Shown piece after piece: positions 30,540 through 40,038 of a stretch of DNA of 64,000 nucleotides (positions within the stretch are counted from its first letter, which is position 1; the number at the start of each line of letters is the position of its first letter). The notes below the pieces were generated by a model, which did no database searches, was not told the origin of the DNA, and saw only the letters and a list, made by a program, of their open reading frames with translations. The stretch covers positions 4,175,001-4,239,000 of the forward strand of contig NZ_CP121634.1 in NCBI RefSeq assembly GCF_029714945.1, given 5' to 3'. Both the position numbers and the translations under genes were made by a program. The stretch is from Bradyrhizobium sp. CIAT3101 (GTDB lineage Bacteria > Pseudomonadota > Alphaproteobacteria > Rhizobiales > Xanthobacteraceae).

Positions 30540-31526
30540 CTACACCACATCATCCGGCGCCAGCGCGCAGCCATTGTCCGGGTGCGTCTCGACCTGGAGC
30601 GTGGTGTGGCCGATGCGGAAGCTGCTCTTCAGCAGCTGCGCCGTCTCCATCAGGAATGCATCGACGGTGCCTGCGGGCATGACGAGGTGGCAGGTCAGCG
30701 CGGTCTCGGTGGTCGAGATCGGCCAGACGTGGAGATCGTGGATCGCCGAGACACCGGGCCGCGCGAGCAGGAAGGCCTTAATGGCAACGAGGTCGGTGCC
30801 CTTCGGCGCCGCCGCCATCGACATGTCGATGGAGCCGCGCAGCAGGCTGGTCGTGCCCCACAGGATGCTGGCGCAGATGACGAGGCTGGTGACGGGGTCG
30901 AGCCAGAGCCAGCCGGTCCAGATGATCAGCGCCGCCGACATCACGACGCCGAGCGAGACCGCGGCGTCGGCGGCCATGTGCAGGTACGCGCCTTCGATGT
31001 TGATGTCGTCCTTGCGGCCGCTGGCGAACAGCAAGGCGGTGAAGCCGTTGATGAGGATGCCGATGCCGGCGACCACCATCACGGTGACGCCCGCGACCGG
31101 CGCGGGCTCGCGCAGCCGCAGGATCGCTTCCCAGCCGATCGCGCCGGTGGCGACCAGCAGGAACACCGCGTTCGCCAGCGCCGCCAGAATGGTGGAGGCG
31201 CGGAAGCCATAGGTGAAGCGGCCGCTCGGCGCGCGCCGCGCCGCGATCGAGGCGCCCCAGGCCACGATGAGGCCGAGCACGTCGGACAGATTGTGGCCGG
31301 CGTCCGCAAGCAGGGCGGTGGAGTTGCCGAGATAGCCGTAAATGGCCTCGGCCATGACCAGCGCGGTGTTGAGCGTGATGCCGATCGCGAACGCCTTGCC
31401 GAAATTGGCGGGCGCATGGACATGCGCATGGCCAAGACCATGATCATGGCTGTGGTCGTGACCATGATCATGCGAATGGCCGGCATGATCGTGGTGGTGA
31501 TGACCGTGATGGTCGTGGCTGCCCAA
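30540..31526 (-). CDS. czcD: Cation diffusion facilitator (CzcD/ZitB-like)
   Basis: A 328-residue inner-membrane Zn/Co/Cd-proton antiporter. It has a very His-rich N-terminus (about 14 His within residues 4-36), six helices, and both metal-site motifs: LLADAGHNLSDVLG in helix 2 and YLHMAADAAVSLGVV in helix 5. The C-terminal cytoplasmic domain ends with THPDNGCALAPDD. The start is TTG at 31526, only 2 bp after the czcA stop, so it is the last gene of the metal efflux operon. Confidence 0.92.
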   Translation of the reverse strand: MGSHDHHGHHHHDHAGHSHDHGHDHSHDHGLGHAHVHAPANFGKAFAIGITLNTALVMAEAIYGYLGNSTALLADAGHNLSDVLGLIVAWGASIAARRAPSGRFTYGFRASTILAALANAVFLLVATGAIGWEAILRLREPAPVAGVTVMVVAGIGILINGFTALLFASGRKDDINIEGAYLHMAADAAVSLGVVMSAALIIWTGWLWLDPVTSLVICASILWGTTSLLRGSIDMSMAAAPKGTDLVAIKAFLLARPGVSAIHDLHVWPISTTETALTCHLVMPAGTVDAFLMETAQLLKSSFRIGHTTLQVETHPDNGCALAPDDVV

Positions 31527-31528
31527 AC

Positions 31529-34500
31529 CTAGCGCTCCCGGGAAATCGCCAAATCAGGCGCCATTGTAGGCGTTTCGCCCGTCGCGTCACGCCGGAACAG
31601 TACGTAGAGCGCCGGCAGCACGAGCAGCGTCAACACCGTCGAGGAGATGATGCCGCCGATCACGACGGTCGCGAGCGGCCGCTGCACTTCGGCGCCGGCG
31701 CCGGTCGCGAGCGCCATCGGCACGAAGCCGAGCGAGGCGACCAGCGCGGTCATCAGCACCGGACGCAGCCGCGTCAGCGCGCCCTCGCGCACGGCCTCGG
31801 CGATCGGGCGCCCCTCGCTGCGGAGGCGCTCGATGAAGGCGATGATGACGAGGCCGTTGAGCACGGCGACGCCCGACAGTGCGATGAAGCCGATGCCGGC
31901 GCTGATAGACAGCGGGATTCCGCGGAGCAGCAGCGCCGCGACACCGCCGGTGAGTGCCAGCGGCACGCCGGAGAACACCAGCGCCGCGTCCGCCGCCGAT
32001 CCCATGCCCATGAACAGCAGCAGGAACACCAGCGCGAGCGCCACCGGCACCACGATGGTCAGCCGCTTGGTCGCCGAGACCAGCTGCTCGAACTGGCCAC
32101 CCCAGCCGATCCAGTAGCCCGGCGGCAGCTTGACCTTCTCCGCGACGGCGGCTTGTGCCTCGGCGACGAAGGATCGCAAATCGCGCCCGCGAACATTGGC
32201 CATGACAACCACGCGGCGCTTGCCGTTCTCGCGGCTGATTTGATTGGGGCCGGGCGTCGCATCGACGGTGGCAACCGACGAAAGCGGCACGTAGCGCATC
32301 TGGGCGAGGGGAGATGCGGACAGCGCGGTTCGAATGGCCGTGCTGGATGGGGCTTCCTCGCTCGGCGGCAGCGGGATCGGAATCGCTCTGATCGCATCGA
32401 GATTGCCGCGCAGGTGCTCCGGCAGGCGCACCACGATCTCAAAGCGCCGGTCGCCCTCGAACAGCTTTCCTGCCGATTTGCCACCGACCGCGATCTCGAC
32501 GATGCCCTGCACCTCGCCGATGCTGAGGCCATAGCGGGCCAGCGCCTGACGGTCGAGCCGGACGGTGAGGATCGGCAGGCCGGAGACCTGCTCGATCTTG
32601 ACGTCGCTGGCGCCGCGAATGCCGCGGATCGCGGCCTCCACCTGTTTGGCGGCGCCCTGCAGGATGTCGAGGTCGTCACCAAACACCTTGATGCCGACAT
32701 CGCTGCGCACGCCGGAGATCAGTTCGTTGACGCGGAGCTGAACGGGCTGGGAGATTTCATAGGCGCTGCCGGGAATGTCGTCGGCAGCCTTGTCGATAGC
32801 CTCGACCACCTCGGATTTCGGCTTGAGCGGATCCGGCCATTCGGCGCGCGGCTTGAGCATGATGTAGCCGTCGGTCTGCGCCGGCGACATCGGGTCGGTC
32901 GCGACCTCCGCCGTTCCGATGCGGGTGAAGAACTCCTTCACTTCAGGAACCTGCGTGACGCGCTTTTCCAGCGCCTTTTGCAGGTCCAGCGACTGCGTCA
33001 GGCTGGTGCCGGGAATCCGGATCGAGGCCAGTGCGACATCGCCTTCGTCCAGGCTCGGGATGAACTCGCCGCCCATGCGCGAGGCGGCGACGCCACTTGC
33101 GAGGACGATCACGGCGGCCACGACGGCAACCGTGATGCGATTGTCGATGGCGAGTCGGAGCAGGGGGAGATACGCCCGTTTGGCCATCCGCATGAACAGG
33201 TTCTCGTGCTCGGACACTTTTCCGGTCACGAAGATCGCCACCGCCGCCGGCACGAAGGTGATGGAGAACAGCGCGGCGGCGCCCAGCGCCATCAGCACGG
33301 TCAGCGCCATCGGCGTGAACATCTTGCCCTCGACGCCGGTCAGCGTCAGGACGGGCAGATAGACCACGGCGATGATCAGCGTTCCGAACAGGCTCGGCTT
33401 GATGACCTCGCTCGATCCGCGCAGGATCGTGCGCAGCCGTTCGGAGGTGGAGAGCAGCCCGCCTTTCTCGCGTTGCGCCTCGGCGAGCATGCGCAGGCAA
33501 TTCTCGACAATGATCACGGCGCCGTCGACGATGATGCCGAAGTCGATCGCGCCGAGGCTCATCAAATTGGCACTCACCCTGGTCTCGACCATGCCGGTGA
33601 CCGTCATGGCCATGGACAGCGGAATGACGCAGGCCACCACGAGCGCGGCGCGGATGTTGCCGAGGATCAGGAACAGCACGGCCACCACCAGCGCCGCGCC
33701 TTCGAGAAGATTGTTCTCGACCGTGCGGATGGTTGCTTCGACCAGATGGGTGCGGTCGTAGACGGTGCGCGTGACCACGCCCTCGGGCAGCGATTTGGCG
33801 ATGTCCGCAAGACGGGCGGCGACGCCGGTCGCCACCGCGCGGCTGTTCTCGCCGATCAGCAGCATGGCGGTGCCGAGCACGGTCTCCTCGCCGTCACGCG
33901 TCGCTGCGCCCGTGCGCAGGTCGCGGCCTTCGGTCACGACGGCGACGTCCCTGATCCTGACCGGATTGCCGCCGCGCGAGCCGATGACGATGTCCCGGAT
34001 CTCACTGATATTGCCGACCTGGCCCGGGGAGCGAACCAGATATTGCTCGCCGTTGCGCTCGATATAGCCGGCGCCGACATTGGCATTGTTGGCCGCGAGC
34101 GCCGCCATGACGTCGCGGAAGCCGAGGCGGTAGGCCATCAGCTTGCCGGGGTCCGGCAGCACGTGAAACTGCCGCTCGAAGCCGCCGATGGTGTTGACCT
34201 CGATGACCCCCGGCACGTTGCGAAGCTGCGGCCGGATGATCCAGTCCTGCACGGTGCGCAAATCCGTCAGCGAATAGTCGTGGCCGCCCTGGGTCTTCGC
34301 GCCGGCCTTCGCCTCGACAGTGTACATGAAGATCTCGCCGAGCCCGGTCGAGACCGGGCCCATCGCGACCTCGACGCCGGCCGGGAGCTGGTCCTTCACC
34401 TGCTGGATGCGCTCGCCGACCAGCTGACGGGCAAAATAGATGTCGGTGCCGTCCTTGAAGACCACCGTCACCTGGCTGAGGCCATAGCGCGACAGCGAGC

Positions 34501-34747
34501 GCGTATAGTCGAGCTTGGGCAGGCCACCCATCGCGGTCTCGACCGGGAAGGTGATGCGCTGCTCGGTCTCCAGCGGCGAATAGCCGGGCGCGCGGGTGTT
34601 GATCTGGACCTGGACGTTGGTGATATCCGGCACGGCATCGATCGGAAGCCGCTGGAAATTCCAGGCGCCGAAGGCTGTGGCCCCGAGTGCGAGCAGGAGC
34701 ACGAGCCAGCGATGCTTCAGCGAGACGGCGATCAGGCGCTCAATCAT
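31529..34747 (-). CDS. czcA: Heavy-metal RND efflux pump (CzcA family)
   Basis: A 1072-residue trimeric inner-membrane pump expelling divalent metal through an outer-membrane channel. It has twelve predicted helices with two large periplasmic loops. Helix 4 carries IDFGIIVDGAVIIVEN, the Asp/Asp/Glu set typical of Zn/Co/Cd-exporting HME-RND pumps rather than Cu/Ag pumps. The N-terminus MIERLIAVSLKHRWLVLLL and RAPGYSPLETEQRITFPVE are family signatures. It overlaps the czcB stop by 8 bp. Metal specificity is inferred. Confidence 0.93.
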   Translation of the reverse strand: MIERLIAVSLKHRWLVLLLALGATAFGAWNFQRLPIDAVPDITNVQVQINTRAPGYSPLETEQRITFPVETAMGGLPKLDYTRSLSRYGLSQVTVVFKDGTDIYFARQLVGERIQQVKDQLPAGVEVAMGPVSTGLGEIFMYTVEAKAGAKTQGGHDYSLTDLRTVQDWIIRPQLRNVPGVIEVNTIGGFERQFHVLPDPGKLMAYRLGFRDVMAALAANNANVGAGYIERNGEQYLVRSPGQVGNISEIRDIVIGSRGGNPVRIRDVAVVTEGRDLRTGAATRDGEETVLGTAMLLIGENSRAVATGVAARLADIAKSLPEGVVTRTVYDRTHLVEATIRTVENNLLEGAALVVAVLFLILGNIRAALVVACVIPLSMAMTVTGMVETRVSANLMSLGAIDFGIIVDGAVIIVENCLRMLAEAQREKGGLLSTSERLRTILRGSSEVIKPSLFGTLIIAVVYLPVLTLTGVEGKMFTPMALTVLMALGAAALFSITFVPAAVAIFVTGKVSEHENLFMRMAKRAYLPLLRLAIDNRITVAVVAAVIVLASGVAASRMGGEFIPSLDEGDVALASIRIPGTSLTQSLDLQKALEKRVTQVPEVKEFFTRIGTAEVATDPMSPAQTDGYIMLKPRAEWPDPLKPKSEVVEAIDKAADDIPGSAYEISQPVQLRVNELISGVRSDVGIKVFGDDLDILQGAAKQVEAAIRGIRGASDVKIEQVSGLPILTVRLDRQALARYGLSIGEVQGIVEIAVGGKSAGKLFEGDRRFEIVVRLPEHLRGNLDAIRAIPIPLPPSEEAPSSTAIRTALSASPLAQMRYVPLSSVATVDATPGPNQISRENGKRRVVVMANVRGRDLRSFVAEAQAAVAEKVKLPPGYWIGWGGQFEQLVSATKRLTIVVPVALALVFLLLFMGMGSAADAALVFSGVPLALTGGVAALLLRGIPLSISAGIGFIALSGVAVLNGLVIIAFIERLRSEGRPIAEAVREGALTRLRPVLMTALVASLGFVPMALATGAGAEVQRPLATVVIGGIISSTVLTLLVLPALYVLFRRDATGETPTMAPDLAISRER

Positions 34748-35717
34748 GTTCGGCCTCGCCCTTGCCCATCTCGGCCTTCACGACAAAGCTGTTTTCGGCG
34801 ACGTAGTGCTCGCCGGCTGTGAGGCCCGCCTTGATCTCGATGAATTGCGGATCGGAATCCCCAAGCTCCACCGGGCGCGCTTCGATCTTGTCGCTGTCCT
34901 CGCGGACGAACACGATGGTCCTGTTTTCCAATGTCTGGATCGCGCTGCGGCGCACGGCCACGGCGACGTTGCGGGCGGCGAGGATCAGCCGCGCGGTGAC
35001 GAACAGTCCAGGGCGCAAGCGCCCGTCGGGATTTTGCAGCACCACGCGGGCGAGCGCGGTCTGGGTCTCGCTCGAGCCCACGGGTGCGATGTAGGAGATC
35101 GTGCCCTTGATCTCGCCGCGGCCGTCGTCGGGATCGATCAGCACCTCGTCCTTGAGGCGGACACGCTTGAGGTCCTGCCGATAGATCGAGAGATCGACCC
35201 AGATGGTCGAGAGGTCGGCGACGACGAAGGCCGGCTTCTGCTCGGAGGCGTATTCGCCGAGCGAGATCTGCCGTTCGATGATGGTACCGGCGATCGGCGC
35301 CTTCAGCTCGTAGACGGTGAGGCTCTGGTTGCTCTCGATGCTGGCGAGCAGGTCGTCCTTGCCGACCTTGTCGCCGATGCGTTTCTGGATCGATTTTGCC
35401 ACACCCGGAAAGCGCGGTGTCACCTGCACCACGGCCTCCTGGTTGGCGCGCAAAATGCCGTTGAAGGAGAGCGTATCGGTCAGCGTGGTGCTCGCGGCTT
35501 CCGCCAAGATCACACCGGCGGCCGCCAGCTTCACGTCAGAAATGCGGATCCGGTCGGCGCCGTGCTCGTCCTGCTCGACGTGGTCGTTCGGCTTCTCCGG
35601 CTTCTTATCCTCGGCGTGCTCGGTCGAGGCAACCTTGGCCGGGGCGAGCATGGAATAGCCGTAGGCGCCGAGCGCGGCGGCAAGGATGGCGACAAAGATG
35701 GTGGACGACGTCTTCAT
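34740..35717 (-). CDS. czcB: RND efflux periplasmic adaptor (CzcB family)
   Basis: A 325-residue membrane-fusion protein with an N-terminal membrane anchor (about residues 7-25) and a His/Asp/Glu-rich linker (HAEDKKPEKPNDHVEQDEHG, about 45-64) that may bind metal. Beta-barrel and lipoyl halves follow (RFPGVAKSIQKRIGDKVGKD; LKAPIAGTIIERQISLGEY). It is shorter than canonical CzcB because the hairpin is short. It overlaps czcC by 4 bp and czcA by 8 bp. Confidence 0.9.
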   Translation of the reverse strand: MKTSSTIFVAILAAALGAYGYSMLAPAKVASTEHAEDKKPEKPNDHVEQDEHGADRIRISDVKLAAAGVILAEAASTTLTDTLSFNGILRANQEAVVQVTPRFPGVAKSIQKRIGDKVGKDDLLASIESNQSLTVYELKAPIAGTIIERQISLGEYASEQKPAFVVADLSTIWVDLSIYRQDLKRVRLKDEVLIDPDDGRGEIKGTISYIAPVGSSETQTALARVVLQNPDGRLRPGLFVTARLILAARNVAVAVRRSAIQTLENRTIVFVREDSDKIEARPVELGDSDPQFIEIKAGLTAGEHYVAENSFVVKAEMGKGEAEHD

Positions 35718-36988
35718 CGTGCGCTCTCCCGGGCCAGCGCAAAGGGATTGCCGACGAGGCCTTCGATGGTCGCAACGCCGGCATGGAAGTTCTGCAGCGC
35801 CTCCTGTTCGCGCAAGCGCGCCTGGGCGACACTGGCCTGGGCGTCGAGCACTTCGAGCAGGCTGAAGCGGCCCTGGCCGTAGCCTTGCGAGATCGCCTCG
35901 GAGGCTTCAGTCGCCTTCGGGATCGCGGTCTCGCGCAGCACCGCGAGTTCGCGCAGCGAGCCCTGCAGCGAGTCGTAAGCGCGGCCCGCGATTACGATCA
36001 GCGTGTTGCGGTTGGCCTCGCGCTCGGCGCGGGTCTTGGCGAGGCTCTCCTGCGCCGAGAGGATGTTGCCCTGGTTCTGGTCGAACACGGGGATGGGCAC
36101 CGAGACGGAGAGGCGCACGGCATCGTCATTGGTCTCGTTGAAATGGCGCCAGCCGGCCGCGATCCGCACGTCAGGGTAGGGTCTCAGCCGCGCCATCAAC
36201 AGCTCGGCGTTTCGTTGCGCATAGACCGCGGTCCAGCGCACCAGCTGCGGATTGGCATCGATCGCGGCGACGACCGACTGGAACGTCGGTGGCTTGCCCA
36301 TGGTGTCGAGCCGGCCGGAGACCTCGCCGAATTTCGCGGCGGGATCGCCCATCAGCACCGCCAGCTCGCGCCGGGCGCTTGCCAGCGTCGCCTTGAAGCG
36401 CTCGCGGTCGGCCTTGACCAGGGCGGAGGCGACCTCGGCGCGGCCGGTCTCGGCCGGCGAGGAGGCGCCGGCCTCGACGCGGCGGCGCAACAGCGGCGTG
36501 AGCTTGTCGATCGCTGCAATCTGCTCGTCCAGGATCTGGATGCGCCGTTGCGCGCCGAGCACGCCGAGGAAGGCAATCGCCGTCTCCGACAGTACCTCCA
36601 GCCTGATCGCCTTGCGCTGGATCGCTGCGACCTCGATGCCGGCCGCGCCGGCCGCGATCCGGGCGTCGCGCTTGCCGAACAGCTCAAAAGCCTGACTGAT
36701 CTGGAGCGTGGTCTCGGCCGATTTGGTGCCGCGATAGATGCCGGAGCCGAACGAATTGTCCTGTTCATAGGACAGTTCCGGATTGAGCAGGGCACCGGCC
36801 TGGATGCGCTGGCCCGTGGCGATGCCGACGTCGCGCTCCGCCGCCGTCAAGCGCGGGCTCGCGGCCAGCGCACGCGACAGCGCGGCGCGCATCGTCAGCG
36901 TCTGGGCGTGGGCGTGCTGGGTCAGCCAGGGGCTGACCAAAATCGCCATCGCGCACGCAAGGCGCGCGGCAGTTCGTCTGCAAGACAT
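35714..36988 (-). CDS. czcC: TolC-like outer-membrane factor (CzcC family)
   Basis: A 424-residue outer-membrane channel subunit with two TolC (OEP) repeats. A signal peptide (MSCRRTAARLACAMAILVSP and on to the AHAQ cleavage site, about residue 29) begins at the ATG at 36988. The upstream extension of 12 codons has no signal-peptide character and is dropped. NPELSYEQDNSFGSG and GWRHFNETNDDAVRLSVSVP mark the beta-strand regions. It is the first pump component, 56 bp after the small protein gene. Confidence 0.9.
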   Translation of the reverse strand: MSCRRTAARLACAMAILVSPWLTQHAHAQTLTMRAALSRALAASPRLTAAERDVGIATGQRIQAGALLNPELSYEQDNSFGSGIYRGTKSAETTLQISQAFELFGKRDARIAAGAAGIEVAAIQRKAIRLEVLSETAIAFLGVLGAQRRIQILDEQIAAIDKLTPLLRRRVEAGASSPAETGRAEVASALVKADRERFKATLASARRELAVLMGDPAAKFGEVSGRLDTMGKPPTFQSVVAAIDANPQLVRWTAVYAQRNAELLMARLRPYPDVRIAAGWRHFNETNDDAVRLSVSVPIPVFDQNQGNILSAQESLAKTRAEREANRNTLIVIAGRAYDSLQGSLRELAVLRETAIPKATEASEAISQGYGQGRFSLLEVLDAQASVAQARLREQEALQNFHAGVATIEGLVGNPFALARESAR

Positions 36989-37044
36989 GAAGGTGACCTG
37001 TGAACAAAAGCATCGTGGGCGCATGCAGCGCCCGGCTGATCAGT

Positions 37045-37410
37045 TCAGGTCAGATGTTTGGGGGGCGGGGAGTCCGTGTCCGGCGCGATACCCACGAGCG
37101 CGGGCGCGCGTTGCAGAACCGGCGTGGCAACCATGTCGGTCGCGGTTTCGGACTGCGCGGTCTGCATGACGGCCACCGAGAAGCAGCCGTGGCAGTGATG
37201 ACCACCGATGGCCTTGTGATCGCCATGACCGGCTGGGCCGTCATCGAGGATCGAGGCGATCTCCGAGCCGCCGGCCGGGCTGGTCACATCGATGTCGTGC
37301 GCGCCATGCAGCGCGCCCGACAGCAGGTACATCACCGCAACGAGCACAGCCACCAGCCCGCGCCAGCGGCGCAAGGAGTAAAAGCTGTGGGGGCGGCGGA
37401 TCGTGGTCAC
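37045..37410 (-). CDS. Small membrane/periplasmic His-containing protein heading the czc operon
   Basis: A 121-residue protein starting at GTG, with one N-terminal membrane helix (about residues 18-33) and a periplasmic part rich in His/Gly/Asp: GPAGHGDHKAIGGHHCHGCFSVAV contains six His and two Cys in a short space, an apparent metal site. The tail is Pro-rich. Its place just upstream of czcC suggests a periplasmic metal sensor or chaperone for the pump. I do not recognise a named family; proteins with an HGCF segment are often seen beside such operons. Confidence 0.7.
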   Translation of the reverse strand: MTTIRRPHSFYSLRRWRGLVAVLVAVMYLLSGALHGAHDIDVTSPAGGSEIASILDDGPAGHGDHKAIGGHHCHGCFSVAVMQTAQSETATDMVATPVLQRAPALVGIAPDTDSPPPKHLT

Positions 37411-37693
37411 TGCGACACTCAGGTTCCTGATCCGCTTCGGGTAGCACGGAGCCGGGAACAGTGTCGACCCGCAACATTGTTACGTGTGGGGAACTCGATG
37501 TCGCACGAGCCTAGACGAAAAGGCCTCAGCCCGCGACTGACGGGCTAAGGCCTCTTGTGCTCACAATCTCATCCTTTGGGACTTGCGGCGATAATCCGCG
37601 TCCCAGCGGTTCGTTCCGTAGCCCGGTGCAAAATTAGGAACGTTCTCCCGTCCCCCTCATTAGCGCCTCGGAGCATTTGAGGAGGATGGGACT

Positions 37694-37768
37694 ATGGACG
37701 GACTGATCTATCTGATCGGCTTGATCGTCGTGATCATGGCGATCCTGTCGTTCTTTGGCCTGCGCTGA
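37694..37768 (+). CDS. 24-residue membrane peptide
   Basis: ATG-to-TGA reading frame for MDGLIYLIGLIVVIMAILSF and four more residues (FGLR), a single hydrophobic helix with a positively charged end. A GGAGG-type ribosome-binding site lies 9 bp before the ATG. The stop is 10 bp before the next gene's ATG, suggesting a two-gene operon. Very similar short proteins occur in other Rhizobiales as far as I recall. Too short for routine gene callers. Confidence 0.65.
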   Translation: MDGLIYLIGLIVVIMAILSFFGLR

Positions 37769-37778
37769 GAGAGCTGCT

Positions 37779-38669
37779 ATGGCGATCGAAACTCTCGTGC
37801 GGGAAGACGTGATGGAGGGCGGCCTCGTCGCCGCCGAGGAAAGCCGGAGCATCCAGTGGAGCTCCGTCATCGCCGGCGCTTTCGCGTCCGGCGCGATGTC
37901 GTTCATCCTGGTCAGCTTTGGCGTCGCGATCGGGCTTGGTGTCAGTTCGGCTTCGCCGACGTGGCGCGATGCCTCGGCGGCGCTGGCATTGCTGTCGGGA
38001 CTCTACCTGATCATCCAGGCGATCATCAGCTTTGGCTTCGGCGGCTACATCGCCGGCCGGACGGCACGGCCAGCCCCTGGTCTGGCAACGATCGAAGATG
38101 ACGGTGAGCGGCGCGACGGGCTTCATGGGCTGACATCCTGGGCGATGGCCGTGCTGATCGGCGCGACGCTGCTGGCGATCATCGGGGCGGCGGCGCTCGA
38201 ACGCTCGCCGGTGCGCAGCGCGAGCGGCAATGCATCATCCGCCGAGCCGCTGCTCAGCTACGAGCTCGACAAGCTGTTCCGCGCACCGCGGCGGCCTCCC
38301 GCCGACATGCGGGAAGCCCGCGCGGAGGCCGGGCGCATCCTGATGACGTCGTCGAGCCATAGTGGCGTCGTGCTCGATGATCGCAACTATCTGGCGCAGC
38401 AGGTCACGGCGCTGACGGGACTGTCTGCGGCGGACGCCGAGAAGCGGGTCGATGCATCGATCGTCGACGCGCATACAGCGATCAACCGCGCCCGGCGCAA
38501 TTCGGTGATCGTCGCCTTCTCGATTGCGGCGGCGGCCCTGATCGGTGCCGCGGTCGCCTGGGCTGCAGCCGTTGCCGGCGGGCGGCACCGCGACGGCGAG
38601 CCGTTGCCGAACTGGATGGCGAGCTCGAACCGTTTCCACCGCGGTCGGCGCGGGATGCCAGTGCCGTAG
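37779..38669 (+). CDS. Four-helix membrane hypothetical protein
   Basis: A 296-residue protein with three N-terminal helices (about residues 30-55, 67-95, 120-141), a long hydrophilic extracytoplasmic or cytoplasmic segment (about 145-240) and a fourth helix near 243-265. The third helix end and the loop are Ser/Ala/Arg-rich. It directly follows the 24-residue peptide gene, whose product might assemble with it. Family not recognised. The ATG at 37779 is chosen over the in-frame upstream start that overlaps the peptide gene. Confidence 0.7.
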   Translation: MAIETLVREDVMEGGLVAAEESRSIQWSSVIAGAFASGAMSFILVSFGVAIGLGVSSASPTWRDASAALALLSGLYLIIQAIISFGFGGYIAGRTARPAPGLATIEDDGERRDGLHGLTSWAMAVLIGATLLAIIGAAALERSPVRSASGNASSAEPLLSYELDKLFRAPRRPPADMREARAEAGRILMTSSSHSGVVLDDRNYLAQQVTALTGLSAADAEKRVDASIVDAHTAINRARRNSVIVAFSIAAAALIGAAVAWAAAVAGGRHRDGEPLPNWMASSNRFHRGRRGMPVP

Positions 38670-38679
38670 CGGAGAAGGC

Positions 38680-39927
38680 TTACGCCTTCTCCTCCCAGAT
38701 CATGGCCAGGTGCACGATGGTCTGCACCGCCTTCTCCATGTCCTGCCGGCTCACCCATTCCAGCCGTGAATGAAACGCGTGCTCGCCGGCGAAGATGTTG
38801 GGGCAGGGCAGGCCCATGAAGGACAGGCGCGAACCGTCGGTGCCGCCGCGGATCGCGGTGCGCATCGGACGCAGGCCGGCGCGGCGGATCGCCTCGATGG
38901 CGTATTCGAGGATGTGCGGGTGACGGTCGATCACCTGCTTCATGTTGCGGTACTGCTCCCGCACCTCGAACTTGTAGCTTGAGCGCGGAAAATCCTTCAT
39001 CACGTCCTTGACGATGTCCTCGAGCAGGACCTCCTTCTCCTTCAGCCCTTCCTCGGTGAAGTCGCGTACGATGAAGGCGAGGGTCGCCTGTTCCAGCGCG
39101 CCCTCGATGCCGACAGGATGCAGGAAGCCTTGCTTGCCCGACGTCGTCTCGGGCGAGCAGCCTTCCTTGGGCAGACGCTCGACGATGGCGGCCGCGATCT
39201 TGATGGCGTGCTCCATCTTGCCCTTGGCATAGCCGGGATGGGCGCTGACGCCGGTGATGGTGATGGTGGCGCCGTCGGCCGAGAACGTTTCGTCCTCGAC
39301 GCTGCCCGCGCTTTCGCCGTCCATGGTGTAGCCGAAATCGGCGCCGAGCTTCTTGATGTCGACATTGTCGACGCCGCGGCCGATCTCTTCATCCGGCGTG
39401 AACAGGATCTTGATGGTGCCGTGCTTCACATCCGGATTGTTGATGAAGAAATGCGCGGCATCCATGATCTCGGCGACGCCGGCCTTGTTGTCGGCCCCGA
39501 GCAGCGTGGTGCCATCGGTGGTGACGATATCGTTGCCGATCTGGTTCTTCAGCGCGGGATGTTCAGTGAAGCGGATCACCTGGGTCGTATCGCCGGGCAA
39601 GGTGATGTCGCCGCCGCGATAGTTCTTCACGACTTGCGGCTTCACATCCTTGCCGGTGACGTCGGGCGAGGTGTCCATGTGCGAGCAGAAGCAGATCACC
39701 GGCACCTTCTTGTCGGTGTTGGCCGGGATCGTTCCGTAGACATAGCCGTAATCGTCGAGATGGGCGTCCGTGACGCCCATGGCCTTCAACTCGGTGACGA
39801 GAACGCGGCCGAGATCCTTCTGTTTCTCGGTCGATGGCGAGGCCGGGGAATTCGGATCGGACTGGGTGTCGATGGTGACGTAGCGCAGAAAGCGCTCGGT
39901 CACGGTATGCGCGAAGGTCAGGGACAT
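38680..39927 (-). CDS. pepT: Peptidase T (tripeptide aminopeptidase)
   Basis: A 415-residue M20-family zinc aminopeptidase that releases N-terminal residues from tripeptides in the cytoplasm. The metal ligands are in place: VICFCSHMDTSPDV (His and Asp), GADNKAGVAEIMDA (bridging Asp), FTPDEEIGRGVD (catalytic Glu and ligand Glu), MDGESAGSVEDE (Asp) and a C-terminal GEHAFHSRLEW (His). Length matches E. coli PepT. It is convergent with the membrane protein gene. Confidence 0.95.
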   Translation of the reverse strand: MSLTFAHTVTERFLRYVTIDTQSDPNSPASPSTEKQKDLGRVLVTELKAMGVTDAHLDDYGYVYGTIPANTDKKVPVICFCSHMDTSPDVTGKDVKPQVVKNYRGGDITLPGDTTQVIRFTEHPALKNQIGNDIVTTDGTTLLGADNKAGVAEIMDAAHFFINNPDVKHGTIKILFTPDEEIGRGVDNVDIKKLGADFGYTMDGESAGSVEDETFSADGATITITGVSAHPGYAKGKMEHAIKIAAAIVERLPKEGCSPETTSGKQGFLHPVGIEGALEQATLAFIVRDFTEEGLKEKEVLLEDIVKDVMKDFPRSSYKFEVREQYRNMKQVIDRHPHILEYAIEAIRRAGLRPMRTAIRGGTDGSRLSFMGLPCPNIFAGEHAFHSRLEWVSRQDMEKAVQTIVHLAMIWEEKA

Positions 39928-40038
39928 GTCTGGTCAAACCACGGGAGCTTTTTGGAGCAGGGAAGCGCCGGTATACCAGAAAAGCGGGCCGCGTTGCGGC
40001 CGAAGGACGGCGGATCAGGCTTAACAAAAAATGACCGG

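Noticed and set aside
32153..34822. 889-codon plus-strand frame opposite czcA
   Set aside because: Antisense artefact of a strongly GC-biased gene; composition is His/Asp/Ala-rich without domains.
37521..37553. Terminator between the czc head gene and the 24-residue peptide
   Set aside because: A long inverted repeat (AGGCCTCAGCCCG / CGGGCTAAGGCCT) is present, but on the plus strand no T run follows and on the minus strand no gene ends there. Its role is unclear, so it is not called.
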